Shown here piece after piece: positions 23,270 through 31,758 of a stretch of 64,000 bases of DNA. This DNA comes from Bradyrhizobium guangdongense. GTDB taxonomy: Bacteria > Pseudomonadota > Alphaproteobacteria > Rhizobiales > Xanthobacteraceae. The stretch lies in assembly GCF_004114975.1 (NCBI RefSeq), contig NZ_CP030051.1:4278001-4342000 (forward strand). Direction: 5' to 3'. The position numbers and the translations under genes are program-made. The notes under the pieces were generated by a model, which had not been told where the DNA came from, did not search any database, and worked only from the letters and a program-made list of their open reading frames with translations. Each line of letters starts with the position of its first letter. Positions within the stretch are counted from its first letter, which is position 1.

Positions 23270-23617
23270 ATGCGCGCCGGCGTGCTTTCGAAGGACGCCG
23301 TATTGGACCTCGTGGGGGCGATCTACGACGCTGCGGTCGAACAGGGGCGCTGGTCGAGCGTGATGGAGCGCATCGATGACGCCGTAGGCGGTCGCGTGCT
23401 GTTTGGCATCTACGCCCCGGCAACGGTCTTTCGAGCCTGCTGTCGCCGCGCATCGATCCCGCCCGCGTGCACGATCTGCTTGGCTGGGCGCCGCGCAATC
23501 CTTTGTTGCCGCTCAGCGTCGGCAGGACGCCGGGCGCGCAGTCATCTGTCGAAGATTTTTGACAAGACCGGCGTCAGCCGGCAGGCCGAGCTGGTGCGGC
23601 TGTTGATGCAGAAGTAG
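23270..23617 (+). pseudogene. remnant of a LuxR-family transcriptional regulator
   Basis: A good ribosome-binding site (GGAGG, 23260-23264) and ATG at 23270 start a protein typical of rhizobial LuxR regulators (LSKDAVLDLVGAIYDAAVEQG...VMERIDDAVGG). Near 23417-23420 the reading frame breaks: the sensible continuation (NGLSSLLSPRIDPARVHDLLG) lies in the next frame. From about 23540 the original frame gives the end of a LuxR helix-turn-helix (HLSKIFDKTGVSRQAELVRLL). Most of the sensor and the first half of the HTH domain are missing. The gene therefore carries a one-base loss plus a large internal deletion and cannot make a working regulator. Confidence 0.82.
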
Positions 23618-23719
23618 CTCACGTCAGCGCCCGCTTACCATTTTGCCTCGCGGCGCGCTCTCGGCTAGAACGCTTGCCGCAACGTGATCATTGCCTCGCC
23701 CAAGCAGGAGCTTTCACCC

Positions 23720-24931
23720 GTGGCCCTCATGCCGGTTTCCGACGCGCTCGCCGCGGTGCTTGCCGGCGTGGAGCCGCTGCCGGAAGAAATGATTGCCCTC
23801 GATGAGGCCTTCCATCGCGTGCTTGCGCGCGATGTCGCGGCGCGGCGCACGCAACCGCCGCAAGCGATGTCAGCGATGGATGGCTATGCCGTCCGCGCGG
23901 CAGACGCGGCAAGGGTGGACGCGCAGCTCACCGTCATTGGAGAGGTCGCGGCCGGACGGCCCTTCGCAGGAGCTGTCGGCGCTGGTGAAGCGGTACGAAT
24001 CTTCACCGGCGGAGTCGTTCCCGATGGCGCGGACGCCGTCGTGATCCAGGAGGACACGGTCACAGACGGCAAGCGCGTCACGATCAAAGAGGCCGCGATT
24101 AGCGGCCGGCACATCCGCCCCGCAGGCATCGACTTTCACGAAGGCGACGTGCTGCTCCGTCAGGGGACCCGATTGACCGATCGCGGGCTCGCGCTCGCAG
24201 CGGGCATGAACCACCCGCAGCTTCCCGTTCGTCGTCGTCCGAAGGTCGCGATCCTCGCCACCGGCGACGAGCTGGTGATGCCGGGCACCACCCCCGGTCA
24301 TGGCCAGATCGTCTATTCCAACGGCTATGCCCTGCACGCGCTCGCCCGTAGCGAGGGCGCCGACACCATCGACTTTGGCGTCGCCGCCGACACGCTCGAA
24401 GCCACCACCGCGGGCATCCGCCGCGCGCGCCAGTCCGGCGCCGACATCCTGATCACGACCGGCGGCGCCTCGGTCGGCGACCACGATCTGGTGCAGCAGG
24501 CGCTTCGGGACGAAGGCACCTCGATGGCGTTCTGGAAGATCGCGATGCGGCCGGGAAAGCCGATGATGCACGGGCGTCTCGGGGCCATGCGCGTGATCGG
24601 CCTGCCCGGCAATCCCGTGTCATCCTACGTGTGCGGTTTCCTGTTCATGGTGCCGCTGATTCGCGCGCTCTCAGGCCATTCGGTGGTTCATCACTGCCGC
24701 GAGCGCGCGGTGCTCGGGCGCGATGTCCGCGCCAACGACCAGCGCGAGGATTACCTCCGCGCGCGTCTCGAAGTGCGTGACGATGGCACGCTCATCGCCG
24801 TTCCCGTCAATCACCAGGACTCCTCGCTGCTTGCGAATCTCGCTGCGGCACAGGCACTTCTCGTGCGCCCGCCGTTCGCCCCCAAGGCCGAAGCGGGAGC
24901 GCCTTGCGAGGTGCTGCGACTGCCTGTTTGA
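23720..24931 (+). CDS. moeA: molybdopterin molybdenumtransferase
   Basis: A 403-residue MoeA, which inserts molybdate into adenylylated molybdopterin. Domains visible are the N-terminal domain with MSAMDGYAVRAADAA, the beta-rich domain with RIFTGGVVPDGADAVV, the MoCF-binding domain with ILATGDELVMPG and ILITTGGASVGDHD, GLPGNPVSSYV, and a C-terminal beta-barrel. The GTG at 23720 is preferred because AGGAG at 23706-23710 is correctly spaced and the N-terminus then fits the family; a GTG at 23684 is also open. The usual partner moaC is 7.4 kb away; lexA follows, as in related genomes. Confidence 0.95.
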   Translation: MALMPVSDALAAVLAGVEPLPEEMIALDEAFHRVLARDVAARRTQPPQAMSAMDGYAVRAADAARVDAQLTVIGEVAAGRPFAGAVGAGEAVRIFTGGVVPDGADAVVIQEDTVTDGKRVTIKEAAISGRHIRPAGIDFHEGDVLLRQGTRLTDRGLALAAGMNHPQLPVRRRPKVAILATGDELVMPGTTPGHGQIVYSNGYALHALARSEGADTIDFGVAADTLEATTAGIRRARQSGADILITTGGASVGDHDLVQQALRDEGTSMAFWKIAMRPGKPMMHGRLGAMRVIGLPGNPVSSYVCGFLFMVPLIRALSGHSVVHHCRERAVLGRDVRANDQREDYLRARLEVRDDGTLIAVPVNHQDSSLLANLAAAQALLVRPPFAPKAEAGAPCEVLRLPV

Positions 24932-24987
24932 ACACAGCGTTCGCAACCGTTCCGCGAACTTTGTCGCGTTCACGGTAAATTAAGCAG

Positions 24988-25014
24988 TTGCGGAACATGT
25001 ATCGAACATATAGT
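24988..25014 (+). promoter_or_regulatory. lexA promoter with SOS box
   Basis: A perfect alphaproteobacterial LexA box, GAAC-N7-GAAC, lies at 24993-25007. It sits between a -35-like TTGCGG (24988-24993) and a -10-like TATAGT (25009-25014), a 15-base spacer. A second, imperfect copy GTTC-N7-GTTT lies at 25019-25033. LexA bound here would block its own gene. Confidence 0.88.
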
Positions 25015-25107
25015 GTCCGTTCATGATTTGTTTCGAGCATGTAACGGCTTATCGCTGACTTCAGCGTCTCGGAATCGAACGACATCGTCAGGGGGATTTT
25101 GGTCGAG

Positions 25108-25809
25108 ATGTTAACGCGCAAACAATACGAGCTCCTGCGGTTCATCAGCGAGCGGCTGAAGGAAAGCGGCGTGCCGCCCTCCTTCGACGAGATGAAGGAC
25201 GCGCTCGATCTGCGTTCGAAGTCGGGCATCCACCGCCTGATCACCGCGCTCGAGGAGCGTGGCTTCATCCGCCGCCTGCCGAACCGCGCCCGCGCGATCG
25301 AAGTGATCAAGCTGCCCGAGCTCCAGGCCGCCGCCGGTAACCGCCGCGGCTTCACCCCGAGCGTGATCGAGGGCAATCTCGGCAAGGTGCGCACGACATC
25401 GAGCCCGCCCGCCGACGAGGGCGAACGCCCCGTCGCAGTGCCGGTGATGGGCCGCATCGCGGCTGGTACGCCGATCGAGGCGCTGCAGACCCGCAGCCAC
25501 ACCATCAGCGTCCCGCCGGACATGCTCGGCGCAGGCGAGCACTACGCACTCGAAGTGCGCGGCGATTCGATGGTCGATGCCGGCATTCTCGACGGCGACA
25601 TGGCGCTGATCCAACGCAACGAGAGTTGCGACACCGGCGATATCGTGGTCGCGCTGATCGACGACGAGGAAGCCACCCTGAAACGTTTCCGCCGCCGCGG
25701 CGCCTCCATTGCGCTCGAGCCGGCGAATGCCGCCTATGAAGTCCGCATCCTGCCGCCCAACCGGGTGAAGATCCAGGGCAAGCTGATCGGGCTGTACCGG
25801 AAGTACTAA
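25108..25809 (+). CDS. lexA: LexA repressor
   Basis: A 233-residue SOS repressor. The N-terminal winged-helix domain (1-70) starts [12 protein letters not shown] and has the alphaproteobacterial recognition region [21 protein letters not shown]. The linker is followed by the S24 peptidase domain: self-cleavage bond Ala119-Gly120 in GRIAAGTPI, nucleophile Ser154 in [10 protein letters not shown], and Lys192 in EATLKRF. An in-frame TTG nine bases upstream is less likely than the ATG at 25108. The promoter carries its own LexA box. Confidence 0.98.
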   Translation: MLTRKQYELLRFISERLKESGVPPSFDEMKDALDLRSKSGIHRLITALEERGFIRRLPNRARAIEVIKLPELQAAAGNRRGFTPSVIEGNLGKVRTTSSPPADEGERPVAVPVMGRIAAGTPIEALQTRSHTISVPPDMLGAGEHYALEVRGDSMVDAGILDGDMALIQRNESCDTGDIVVALIDDEEATLKRFRRRGASIALEPANAAYEVRILPPNRVKIQGKLIGLYRKY

Positions 25810-25978
25810 GCGCTCTCGCGCGAGCAAACGATGGAGCGGACGATTGTCCGCTCCGGCTGGATAGTCTTTCTGGTTTTGCACAGATTATCCGGCCATCTCT
25901 CCAGCGCTAAATCCCCGGCAGGCTGCAACGAAGCGAAGCCTTCATTGCTTCAAAGGCCTCGAGACCGAGGAGACCACC

Positions 25979-26173
25979 ATGCGCAAGATCATCCTGAGCA
26001 CCGTCACGACGGCCCTGATCGCCGCGTCAGCGCCGAACGCCTTCGCCGCGCAACCGCAGCATCACGTCCGCAAGGCGCAGCAAGCGACAAGCCAGCAATC
26101 CCGCAATGCCCTCAACTCCGTCCAGCAGTCGGCCTGGCCATATTCGGGCTGGTCGGCACCGGCCGGACATTGA
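25979..26173 (+). CDS. small secreted protein
   Basis: A 64-residue ORF with a clear Sec signal peptide (MRKIILSTVTTALIAASAPNAFA, cleavage expected after the Ala at about 23) and a mature part of about 40 residues rich in Gln, His, Ser and Trp (QHHVRKAQQATSQQS...WPYSGWSAPAGH). A ribosome-binding site (GAGGAG) lies about eight bases upstream. No known domain; a short exported or envelope peptide is the only safe description. It lies between lexA and comEC. Confidence 0.7.
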   Translation: MRKIILSTVTTALIAASAPNAFAAQPQHHVRKAQQATSQQSRNALNSVQQSAWPYSGWSAPAGH

Positions 26174-26382
26174 TGCTCCGGATATTGATGCAGAAGGTCT
26201 GCCGAATGCGCCGGAGCAGGCTTTGTTCCTAGGCGTTCGGGAAAGATATTGTGATTATGGCCAGCGGACCCAAGCCGCAGATTTGCCTACAACCAAGCAG
26301 AGCCTCGCAGACTTACACTCTGATAGAGGCCTGTGCCTCCAGGACAGAGGCGCGGGTTGCTATCCTGATAGAGGAGCACCCG

Positions 26383-26817
26383 ATGTGTGACTATAGCCTG
26401 CATGCCGTCGCGACGCGTCCCGCAGAAGTCGGCGAGACGATCGTCACGACAACGTTCCGCGGCACCTCGACACGCGGCTTCGCCTCCGAAGCCGACATGT
26501 CCGTCGCGGTCTGCCTGCTGCCGGGAACGGAGCTCGCCTTCGCCGATAACGTCCGCTACGACAACAGGTGGATCTGGACGCGCACCGTCAACTCGCGCGT
26601 CGGCAAGTTCGGCAAGATCGATCCGCACGTTCCCGATCGTCATCACGATGCGATCGAATTCCCCGATGGCAAATATGTCTTGGTGACCCAGCTCGTCGAA
26701 GGCCAGCGCGCCACCGTGCTGCAACTGCCCGTGACCCAGCCGCTCGGCGAGCGCGAGCACAAGCCGCAGATCATCGCCGACAGTCGTCCGACACCGCCGC
26801 GTCTGCCGATCGGCTGA
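26383..26817 (+). CDS. conserved hypothetical protein (MCDYSLHAVATRPA type)
   Basis: A 144-residue cytoplasmic protein beginning MCDYSLHAVATRPAEVGE, a form I recognise as recurrent in Bradyrhizobium and relatives without assigned function. A GAGGAG ribosome-binding site directly precedes the ATG at 26383, which decides the start against the longer open frame. The middle is beta-rich (VAVCLLPGTELAFADNVRY) and the C-terminus is proline-rich. No catalytic motif is evident. Its stop is ten bases from the convergent comEC stop. The 209 bases upstream hold the decamer CTGATAGAGG twice (about 26319 and 26365). Confidence 0.75.
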   Translation: MCDYSLHAVATRPAEVGETIVTTTFRGTSTRGFASEADMSVAVCLLPGTELAFADNVRYDNRWIWTRTVNSRVGKFGKIDPHVPDRHHDAIEFPDGKYVLVTQLVEGQRATVLQLPVTQPLGEREHKPQIIADSRPTPPRLPIG

Positions 26818-26827
26818 AAGACCGGTT

Positions 26828-29107
26828 TTAGTCCTCGGCCTGGAAGTCGGCCTCCGACGGAGTTGCGTCCCGAGCGCGTGGCGCCGCCGACCGTGGCATG
26901 AGGGTCAGTTCGAAATCTCCTTCGCCGGCTGCCGCCGGCGACCAGGGGCGGTTTGCGCCCCTCGCCCTTACCGACTGGACCGCAAACCCGTCGCCGCGCT
27001 GCGTCAGCGCCAGCGCGCCTTGTCGCGCAAGACGCGGCCGATCGACCACCATCGCGGCGCAATCCGGCGGCGCCGGCCTTGATGTCACCACCAGCGCGGC
27101 CCGACTGCAATCATCGGCCGGCGCATCGCTGCGCAGCGCCAGCGCGATCATGCGACCATCGGCGAGTGGCGCCACGCAACCGGACTCGTCGCACGACACC
27201 CCGTCACCGAGCGCGGCACTGCCGGCATCGCGCGGGTCAGCGTCGGCCGCGAGCCACTCCTTGAGCAGGAAAGCGTCCTTGTTCGTCCTGATCAGATGCA
27301 ACTCCCCGTCCCTGCCCCGCACCGCGACGTTCTGGCCGTTACCGGCAATGAGAATGTCGGGCTGCCGAACCGACAGGGCCCAGATCGTTGCCGCCACGAG
27401 CACGAGCGCACCCGACCAGCGCAGCGGCGTGCGCAGCAGGCCCATCAGGACGAGGCCGAGGCTCGCTGCAATCAGCGGCGCAGTACCGAAGGCGGCAACA
27501 TGGCCGACCGCGCCTGGCAATGCCGCCACCCAGCGCGTGACCACAATCATCCAGTCGATGCCAATCCCCATCAGCCACCAGAACACACCGTCCAGTCCGA
27601 ACGGTGCGGCGAGCAATCCCAGGAGCCCGGCCGGCATCACCAGCGCGGAGACCACTGGCATCGCAGCGAGATTGGCGAGCACGCCGTAGGGCGTGACGCG
27701 ATGGAAGTGGAACGCGGCGTAAGGTGTGGTCGCGAGCCCCGCGATCATCGAGGCCATGAACAGCATCGCGATCTCGCGGCCGCCCCACAGCGCGATCCGC
27801 GCGGTCGTCGAATGATCGGGAGATGCGAACAGGTTCGGCATGCCGATCTGCACCAGCGCCACGAGCCCGAGCGTCGCGGCGAACGACATCTGGAAGCTCG
27901 GATGCACCAGCGCTTCCGGTGCGGCCGCGAGCACGATCAGCGCAGCCACGGCCAGCGTGCGGAACGTGATGGCGCGGCGATCCACCATCACCGCGATCAG
28001 CACCACCGCGGTCATGAAGAACGATCTCTGGGTTGCGACCTCCGCGCCCGAGAGCAGCAGATAGAATGCGGATGCGGCCAGCGCGGCTGCGGCCGACCAT
28101 TTCTTGATGGGAAAACCGGCCGCAAGGCCCGGGATCAGCGCCAGCAGCGCACGAACGGTGAAGAACACGACACCGGCGACGACGGCCATGTGGTAACCGG
28201 AAATCGAGAGGACGTGGCCCAGCCCGGAGATGAACATCGCGTCGTTGACGGGCGTGGTGATCGCATCGCGGCGACCGGTCAGGAGCGCGGTCGCGATCGC
28301 CCTGTTGTCGCCATCGAGCGTGGCGCGGATGCGTGCGTCGATCGAATCGCGCAGGCCCTGCATGAAAGCGGAATAACGCAAGCCCCAGCCGCCGGCATCG
28401 GGAGGAGCGGACACCGTGATTGCGCCCATCGCAAAGCCGGACGCGCCGATGCCCTGGAAGAACATGTCGCGCGAAAAGTCGTAGCTGCCGGGCCGCAGCG
28501 GCGCGAGCGGCGGCATCAGCCGCGCCTTCAACTGCACGAAGCTGCCGACATCGGGCGCCGTCCCCTTGCGCACGGAGAGGCGGACGCGATCGAGCGTCAC
28601 GTCGCTGCGCTGGGCCTTTATCGCGGTGACGCGCAGCACGAAGCGGTCGGTGCGTTCGCGGATGTCGCGGGTCTCGACGAAGCCCGACAGCGACACCGAA
28701 TAGAGCGGCTTTGCGAGCACGGTGTGGGCGATGCGTGCTGTCTTCCAGGTCGCCATGGCAAAGCCGGCCGCGACGGCTGCGATCAGAATCGTGGGTGCAA
28801 ACAGCCGGCTCCGCCGCAACAGGATCGCACCAAGCGTCAGCGCCAGAGCCGTGGTCGCGGCGACCCACAGCACCGGTTCGTGATCGGCGGCAAAGTAGAG
28901 CGCGATACCGCAGCCGAAAGCGATGGGCACCCACGGGAACAGCCGCCCGGCGCCGGCTTCCGCCTTAGCCCATTCCCGCAGCGTCCCGAAGATTGCGGGC
29001 CAGGCGCCAAAGCCCGCCGGCACGAAGCCGCCGGCCGATGCGATCCGGCCTGCCGGCCAGGTCCCGGCCAGACCCTGAGAGCGTACGGACCGGCCCTGCT
29101 CCGCCAT
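26828..29107 (-). CDS. comEC: ComEC/Rec2 family membrane protein without nuclease domain
   Basis: A 759-residue polytopic membrane protein of the ComEC/Rec2 DNA-uptake channel family. A DUF4131-type N-terminal region with an OB-like domain (about 60-230) is followed by the Competence domain with LTGRRDAITTPVNDAMFISGLGHVLSISGYHMAVVAG (about 295-325) and about eight further helices. The final 150 residues correspond in position to the metallo-beta-lactamase domain but contain no HxHxDH motif, so the nuclease is lost or degenerate. Position after lexA and before gltX is conserved in Rhizobiales. No other competence genes are in the window. Confidence 0.92.
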   Translation of the reverse strand: MAEQGRSVRSQGLAGTWPAGRIASAGGFVPAGFGAWPAIFGTLREWAKAEAGAGRLFPWVPIAFGCGIALYFAADHEPVLWVAATTALALTLGAILLRRSRLFAPTILIAAVAAGFAMATWKTARIAHTVLAKPLYSVSLSGFVETRDIRERTDRFVLRVTAIKAQRSDVTLDRVRLSVRKGTAPDVGSFVQLKARLMPPLAPLRPGSYDFSRDMFFQGIGASGFAMGAITVSAPPDAGGWGLRYSAFMQGLRDSIDARIRATLDGDNRAIATALLTGRRDAITTPVNDAMFISGLGHVLSISGYHMAVVAGVVFFTVRALLALIPGLAAGFPIKKWSAAAALAASAFYLLLSGAEVATQRSFFMTAVVLIAVMVDRRAITFRTLAVAALIVLAAAPEALVHPSFQMSFAATLGLVALVQIGMPNLFASPDHSTTARIALWGGREIAMLFMASMIAGLATTPYAAFHFHRVTPYGVLANLAAMPVVSALVMPAGLLGLLAAPFGLDGVFWWLMGIGIDWMIVVTRWVAALPGAVGHVAAFGTAPLIAASLGLVLMGLLRTPLRWSGALVLVAATIWALSVRQPDILIAGNGQNVAVRGRDGELHLIRTNKDAFLLKEWLAADADPRDAGSAALGDGVSCDESGCVAPLADGRMIALALRSDAPADDCSRAALVVTSRPAPPDCAAMVVDRPRLARQGALALTQRGDGFAVQSVRARGANRPWSPAAAGEGDFELTLMPRSAAPRARDATPSEADFQAED

Positions 29108-29204
29108 TCCCCGGCAACCCTGCGATATGAGATGGGCCCAGAGACTACCGGAACGTGCAGGCCGCCGAATAGCGGTACGGATCAGGAACGAAGGCGCTGG
29201 GTTT

Positions 29205-29438
29205 CTACTTTTCCTCTTCCATCGTCACGGCCACCTCGGCGTTGGCCGACAACCGAACCTTGTTGCCCTCGATCCCGGCGACGAGGCCCTTGTCGATGAA
29301 ATGGTGATGCCCCTTGTGGCTGCCCTCGCCGCTATCCTTCCTGGTCAGCTTGATGCGGTTGCCCTCGACGCGATCGACGGTGCCGACGTGAACGCCGTCG
29401 GCGCCGATGACGTCCATATGCTCTGCGATGTTTTGCAT
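29205..29438 (-). CDS. DUF2171 domain-containing protein
   Basis: A 77-residue protein matching the DUF2171 pattern: HMDVIGADGVHVGTVDRVEGNRIKLTR followed by a histidine-rich HKGHHHFIDKGLV segment and GNKVRLSANAE. The fold is probably a PRC-barrel-like small beta domain. Such proteins are frequent in rhizobia and their function is unknown. It lies between comEC and the SnoaL-like gene, same strand, with its own ribosome-binding region (AAGGACACC). Confidence 0.82.
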   Translation of the reverse strand: MQNIAEHMDVIGADGVHVGTVDRVEGNRIKLTRKDSGEGSHKGHHHFIDKGLVAGIEGNKVRLSANAEVAVTMEEEK

Positions 29439-29528
29439 GGGTGGTGTCCTTGTTGGGATCCACGCCCAACGCAGCGGAGGCAGGTTCGTTCGCTCACGGG
29501 AATGACGATACCGTGTGCCGCCCCCGCG

Positions 29529-29915
29529 TCAGATCAGCGGTTCCTTCGCCGAGGCGTGGTGATTGACGATCTTCCAGTCGCCATCCTCGCGCATGATGAC
29601 CCAGCTCATCTTGACGACGAGATCGGAACGCTCGCTGGCGAAGCCGAACGTGATGGTTGCGCCCATGTTGATGAGGTCCGGCCCGGCATGCGCCGCCTCC
29701 ACCTCGGAGAACGCCGCGCTCGGCTTGCGCCAGCGCGGCAGGCCGTTGAAATAGTCTGCGACGCCGTCCCTTCCCCGATAGAGTCTTGGATTGGAGCCGA
29801 AGAAGAATGCGTTCTTCGCATAAAGCGACGACAGTGCCGCCGCATCGAGCGTCGCGAAGCCGGCGCACCATTTCGCGATGATCGCGGAAACGATGGCGTC
29901 AGCCTCACTGCTCAT
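29529..29915 (-). CDS. SnoaL-like / DUF4440 family protein
   Basis: A 128-residue protein with the cone-shaped NTF2/SnoaL fold: an N-terminal helix (IVSAIIAKWCAGFATLDAAALSSLYA), FFFGSNPRLYRGRDGVADYF, and C-terminal strands ending VIMREDGDWKIVNHHASA. This fold is used by ketosteroid-isomerase-like enzymes and by ligand-binding proteins; substrate unknown. It starts nine bases after the glnS stop, so it is probably co-transcribed with glnS. Confidence 0.85.
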   Translation of the reverse strand: MSSEADAIVSAIIAKWCAGFATLDAAALSSLYAKNAFFFGSNPRLYRGRDGVADYFNGLPRWRKPSAAFSEVEAAHAGPDLINMGATITFGFASERSDLVVKMSWVIMREDGDWKIVNHHASAKEPLI

Positions 29916-29924
29916 GCTCGCCTC

Positions 29925-31604
29925 TCAACCCTTGGCGACTTCCTTGGCGAACGTATCGCGCAAGCCGATGGTGCGCGAGAACACCGGTCTGGCGGGCGTC
30001 GAGTCCTTGTCGCGCACGAAGTAGCCCTGGCGCTCGAACTGCATCGGCTCGGTCGAATTGCTCTCGGCCACCGAGGCCTCGATCCGCGCGTCGGAGAGGA
30101 TCTCCAGCGAGTTCGGATTGAGGTCGGCCGTGAAATTCGAGGCGTCCGGGCTCGGATTGGCGAACAGCTGGTTGTAGACGCGGATCTCGGCGGGCACGGA
30201 GGTTGCTGCCGGCAGCCAATGCATGGTCGCCTTGACCTTGCGGCCGTCAGGCGCGTTGCCGCCCTTGGTCGCGGGATCGTAGGTGCACCGTAGCTCCACC
30301 ACCTCGCCCTTGTCGTTCTTGATCACGCCGGTGCATTTGACGAAATAGGCGTAGCGCAGCCGCACCTCGTTGCCCGGCGACAGGCGGAAGAACTTCTTGG
30401 GCGGGTTCTCCATGAAGTCGTCCTGCTCGATATAGAGCTCGCGGCCGAAATTGATCTTGCGCGTGCCGGCGCTGGGATCGTCGGGATGATTGATCGCTTC
30501 GAGCTCCTCGCTCTGCCCTTCCGGATAGTTCTCGATCACGACCTTGAGCGGCTTCAAGACCGCCATGCGGCGCTGCGCCGTGCGGTTCAGCTCCTCGCGG
30601 ATGCAGAACTCCAGCATGCCGACATCGACCACGCTGTTCGCTTTGGCAACGCCGATGCGCTTGACGAATTCGCGCAAGGCCGCCGGCGGCACGCCGCGGC
30701 GGCGCATGCCCGCGATGGTCGGCATGCGCGGATCGTCCCAGCCCGCGACATGGCCGTCGCGAACGAGCTGGGTCAGCACGCGCTTGGACAGCAGCGTGTA
30801 AGTCAAATTGAGCCGCGCCATCTCGTACTGATGCGGCGTGGACGGCACCGGCAGCTTCTCGATGAACCAGTCGTAGAGCGGCCGGTGATCCTCGAACTCC
30901 AGCGTGCAAATCGAATGGGTGATGCCCTCGATCGCGTCCGACTGGCCGTGGGCGTAATCGTAGCTGGGATAGATGCTCCACTTGGTGCCGGTGCGCGGAT
31001 GGTGCGCATGCAGGATGCGATAGAGCACCGGATCACGCAGATTGATGTTGCCCGCGGACATGTCGATCTTGGCCCGCAGCACGCGCGCGCCGTTCGGGAA
31101 TTCGCCGGCCTTCATGCGCCGGAACAGGTCGAGATTCTCATCCACGCTGCGGTCGCGGAACGGCGAGTTCTTGCCGGGCTCGGTCAGCGTGCCGCGCGAG
31201 GCGCGGATCTCCTCCTGAGACTGGTCGTCGACATAAGCCAGCCCGTCGCGGATCAGCTTCTCGGCCCATTCATAAAGGCGATCGAAATAATCCGAGGCGT
31301 AGAACAGGTTCTTGCCCCAATCGTAACCGAGCCAGTGCACGTCGGCCTGGATGGAATCGATATATTCCTGCTCTTCCTTGACCGGGTTGGTGTCGTCGAA
31401 GCGCAGATGGCAGCGGCCGGGAAATTCCTGGGCGATGCCGAAATTGAGCGCGATCGACTTGGCATGGCCGATATGCAGGTAGCCGTTCGGCTCCGGCGGG
31501 AACCGGGTCACGATCTCCTTGTATTTGCCCTGATCGAGATCGGCCTGGATGATGTCACGAATGAAATCGCGCCCACCCTCAGTCGCCACCGGTTCTGTGC
31601 TCAT
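29925..31604 (-). CDS. glnS: glutaminyl-tRNA synthetase
   Basis: A 559-residue class I synthetase charging tRNA-Gln. The HIGH signature is in [15 protein letters not shown], the KMSKS equivalent in [11 protein letters not shown], with the catalytic [17 protein letters not shown] segment and the C-terminal anticodon-binding beta-barrels ([10 protein letters not shown] through the end). The ATG at 31604 gives the family length; 23 upstream in-frame codons are rejected. It is divergent from gltX over 154 bases. Many alphaproteobacteria lack glnS and use GatCAB, so its presence is informative. Confidence 0.97.
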   Translation of the reverse strand: MSTEPVATEGGRDFIRDIIQADLDQGKYKEIVTRFPPEPNGYLHIGHAKSIALNFGIAQEFPGRCHLRFDDTNPVKEEQEYIDSIQADVHWLGYDWGKNLFYASDYFDRLYEWAEKLIRDGLAYVDDQSQEEIRASRGTLTEPGKNSPFRDRSVDENLDLFRRMKAGEFPNGARVLRAKIDMSAGNINLRDPVLYRILHAHHPRTGTKWSIYPSYDYAHGQSDAIEGITHSICTLEFEDHRPLYDWFIEKLPVPSTPHQYEMARLNLTYTLLSKRVLTQLVRDGHVAGWDDPRMPTIAGMRRRGVPPAALREFVKRIGVAKANSVVDVGMLEFCIREELNRTAQRRMAVLKPLKVVIENYPEGQSEELEAINHPDDPSAGTRKINFGRELYIEQDDFMENPPKKFFRLSPGNEVRLRYAYFVKCTGVIKNDKGEVVELRCTYDPATKGGNAPDGRKVKATMHWLPAATSVPAEIRVYNQLFANPSPDASNFTADLNPNSLEILSDARIEASVAESNSTEPMQFERQGYFVRDKDSTPARPVFSRTIGLRDTFAKEVAKG

Positions 31605-31758
31605 CCTAAAATCCTGTAGGGAAATCAGCGGTCCTTCTGCCAAATTCGCGTGGCTCCGCCAAGGGCCAAGCAAGGCCTCAAGCCGTCCGCCGCCGGGCTT
31701 TAGTTATGTCCCGTACCTGCTATACACCACCGCTTCCAATGCATAGGCCCTGCCAAGA

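Noticed and set aside
24939..24952. GTTC-N6-GTTC upstream of lexA as an extra SOS box
   Set aside because: The spacer is six, not seven, bases and the site lies beyond the promoter at the moeA end.
27296..29299. 667-codon plus-strand ORF opposite comEC (also 47018-49198 opposite bamA and 57233-59482 opposite the caspase-like gene)
   Set aside because: These are antisense open frames caused by high GC at third positions. Their translations are Arg/His/Asp-rich without domains, while the opposite strand encodes recognised proteins.
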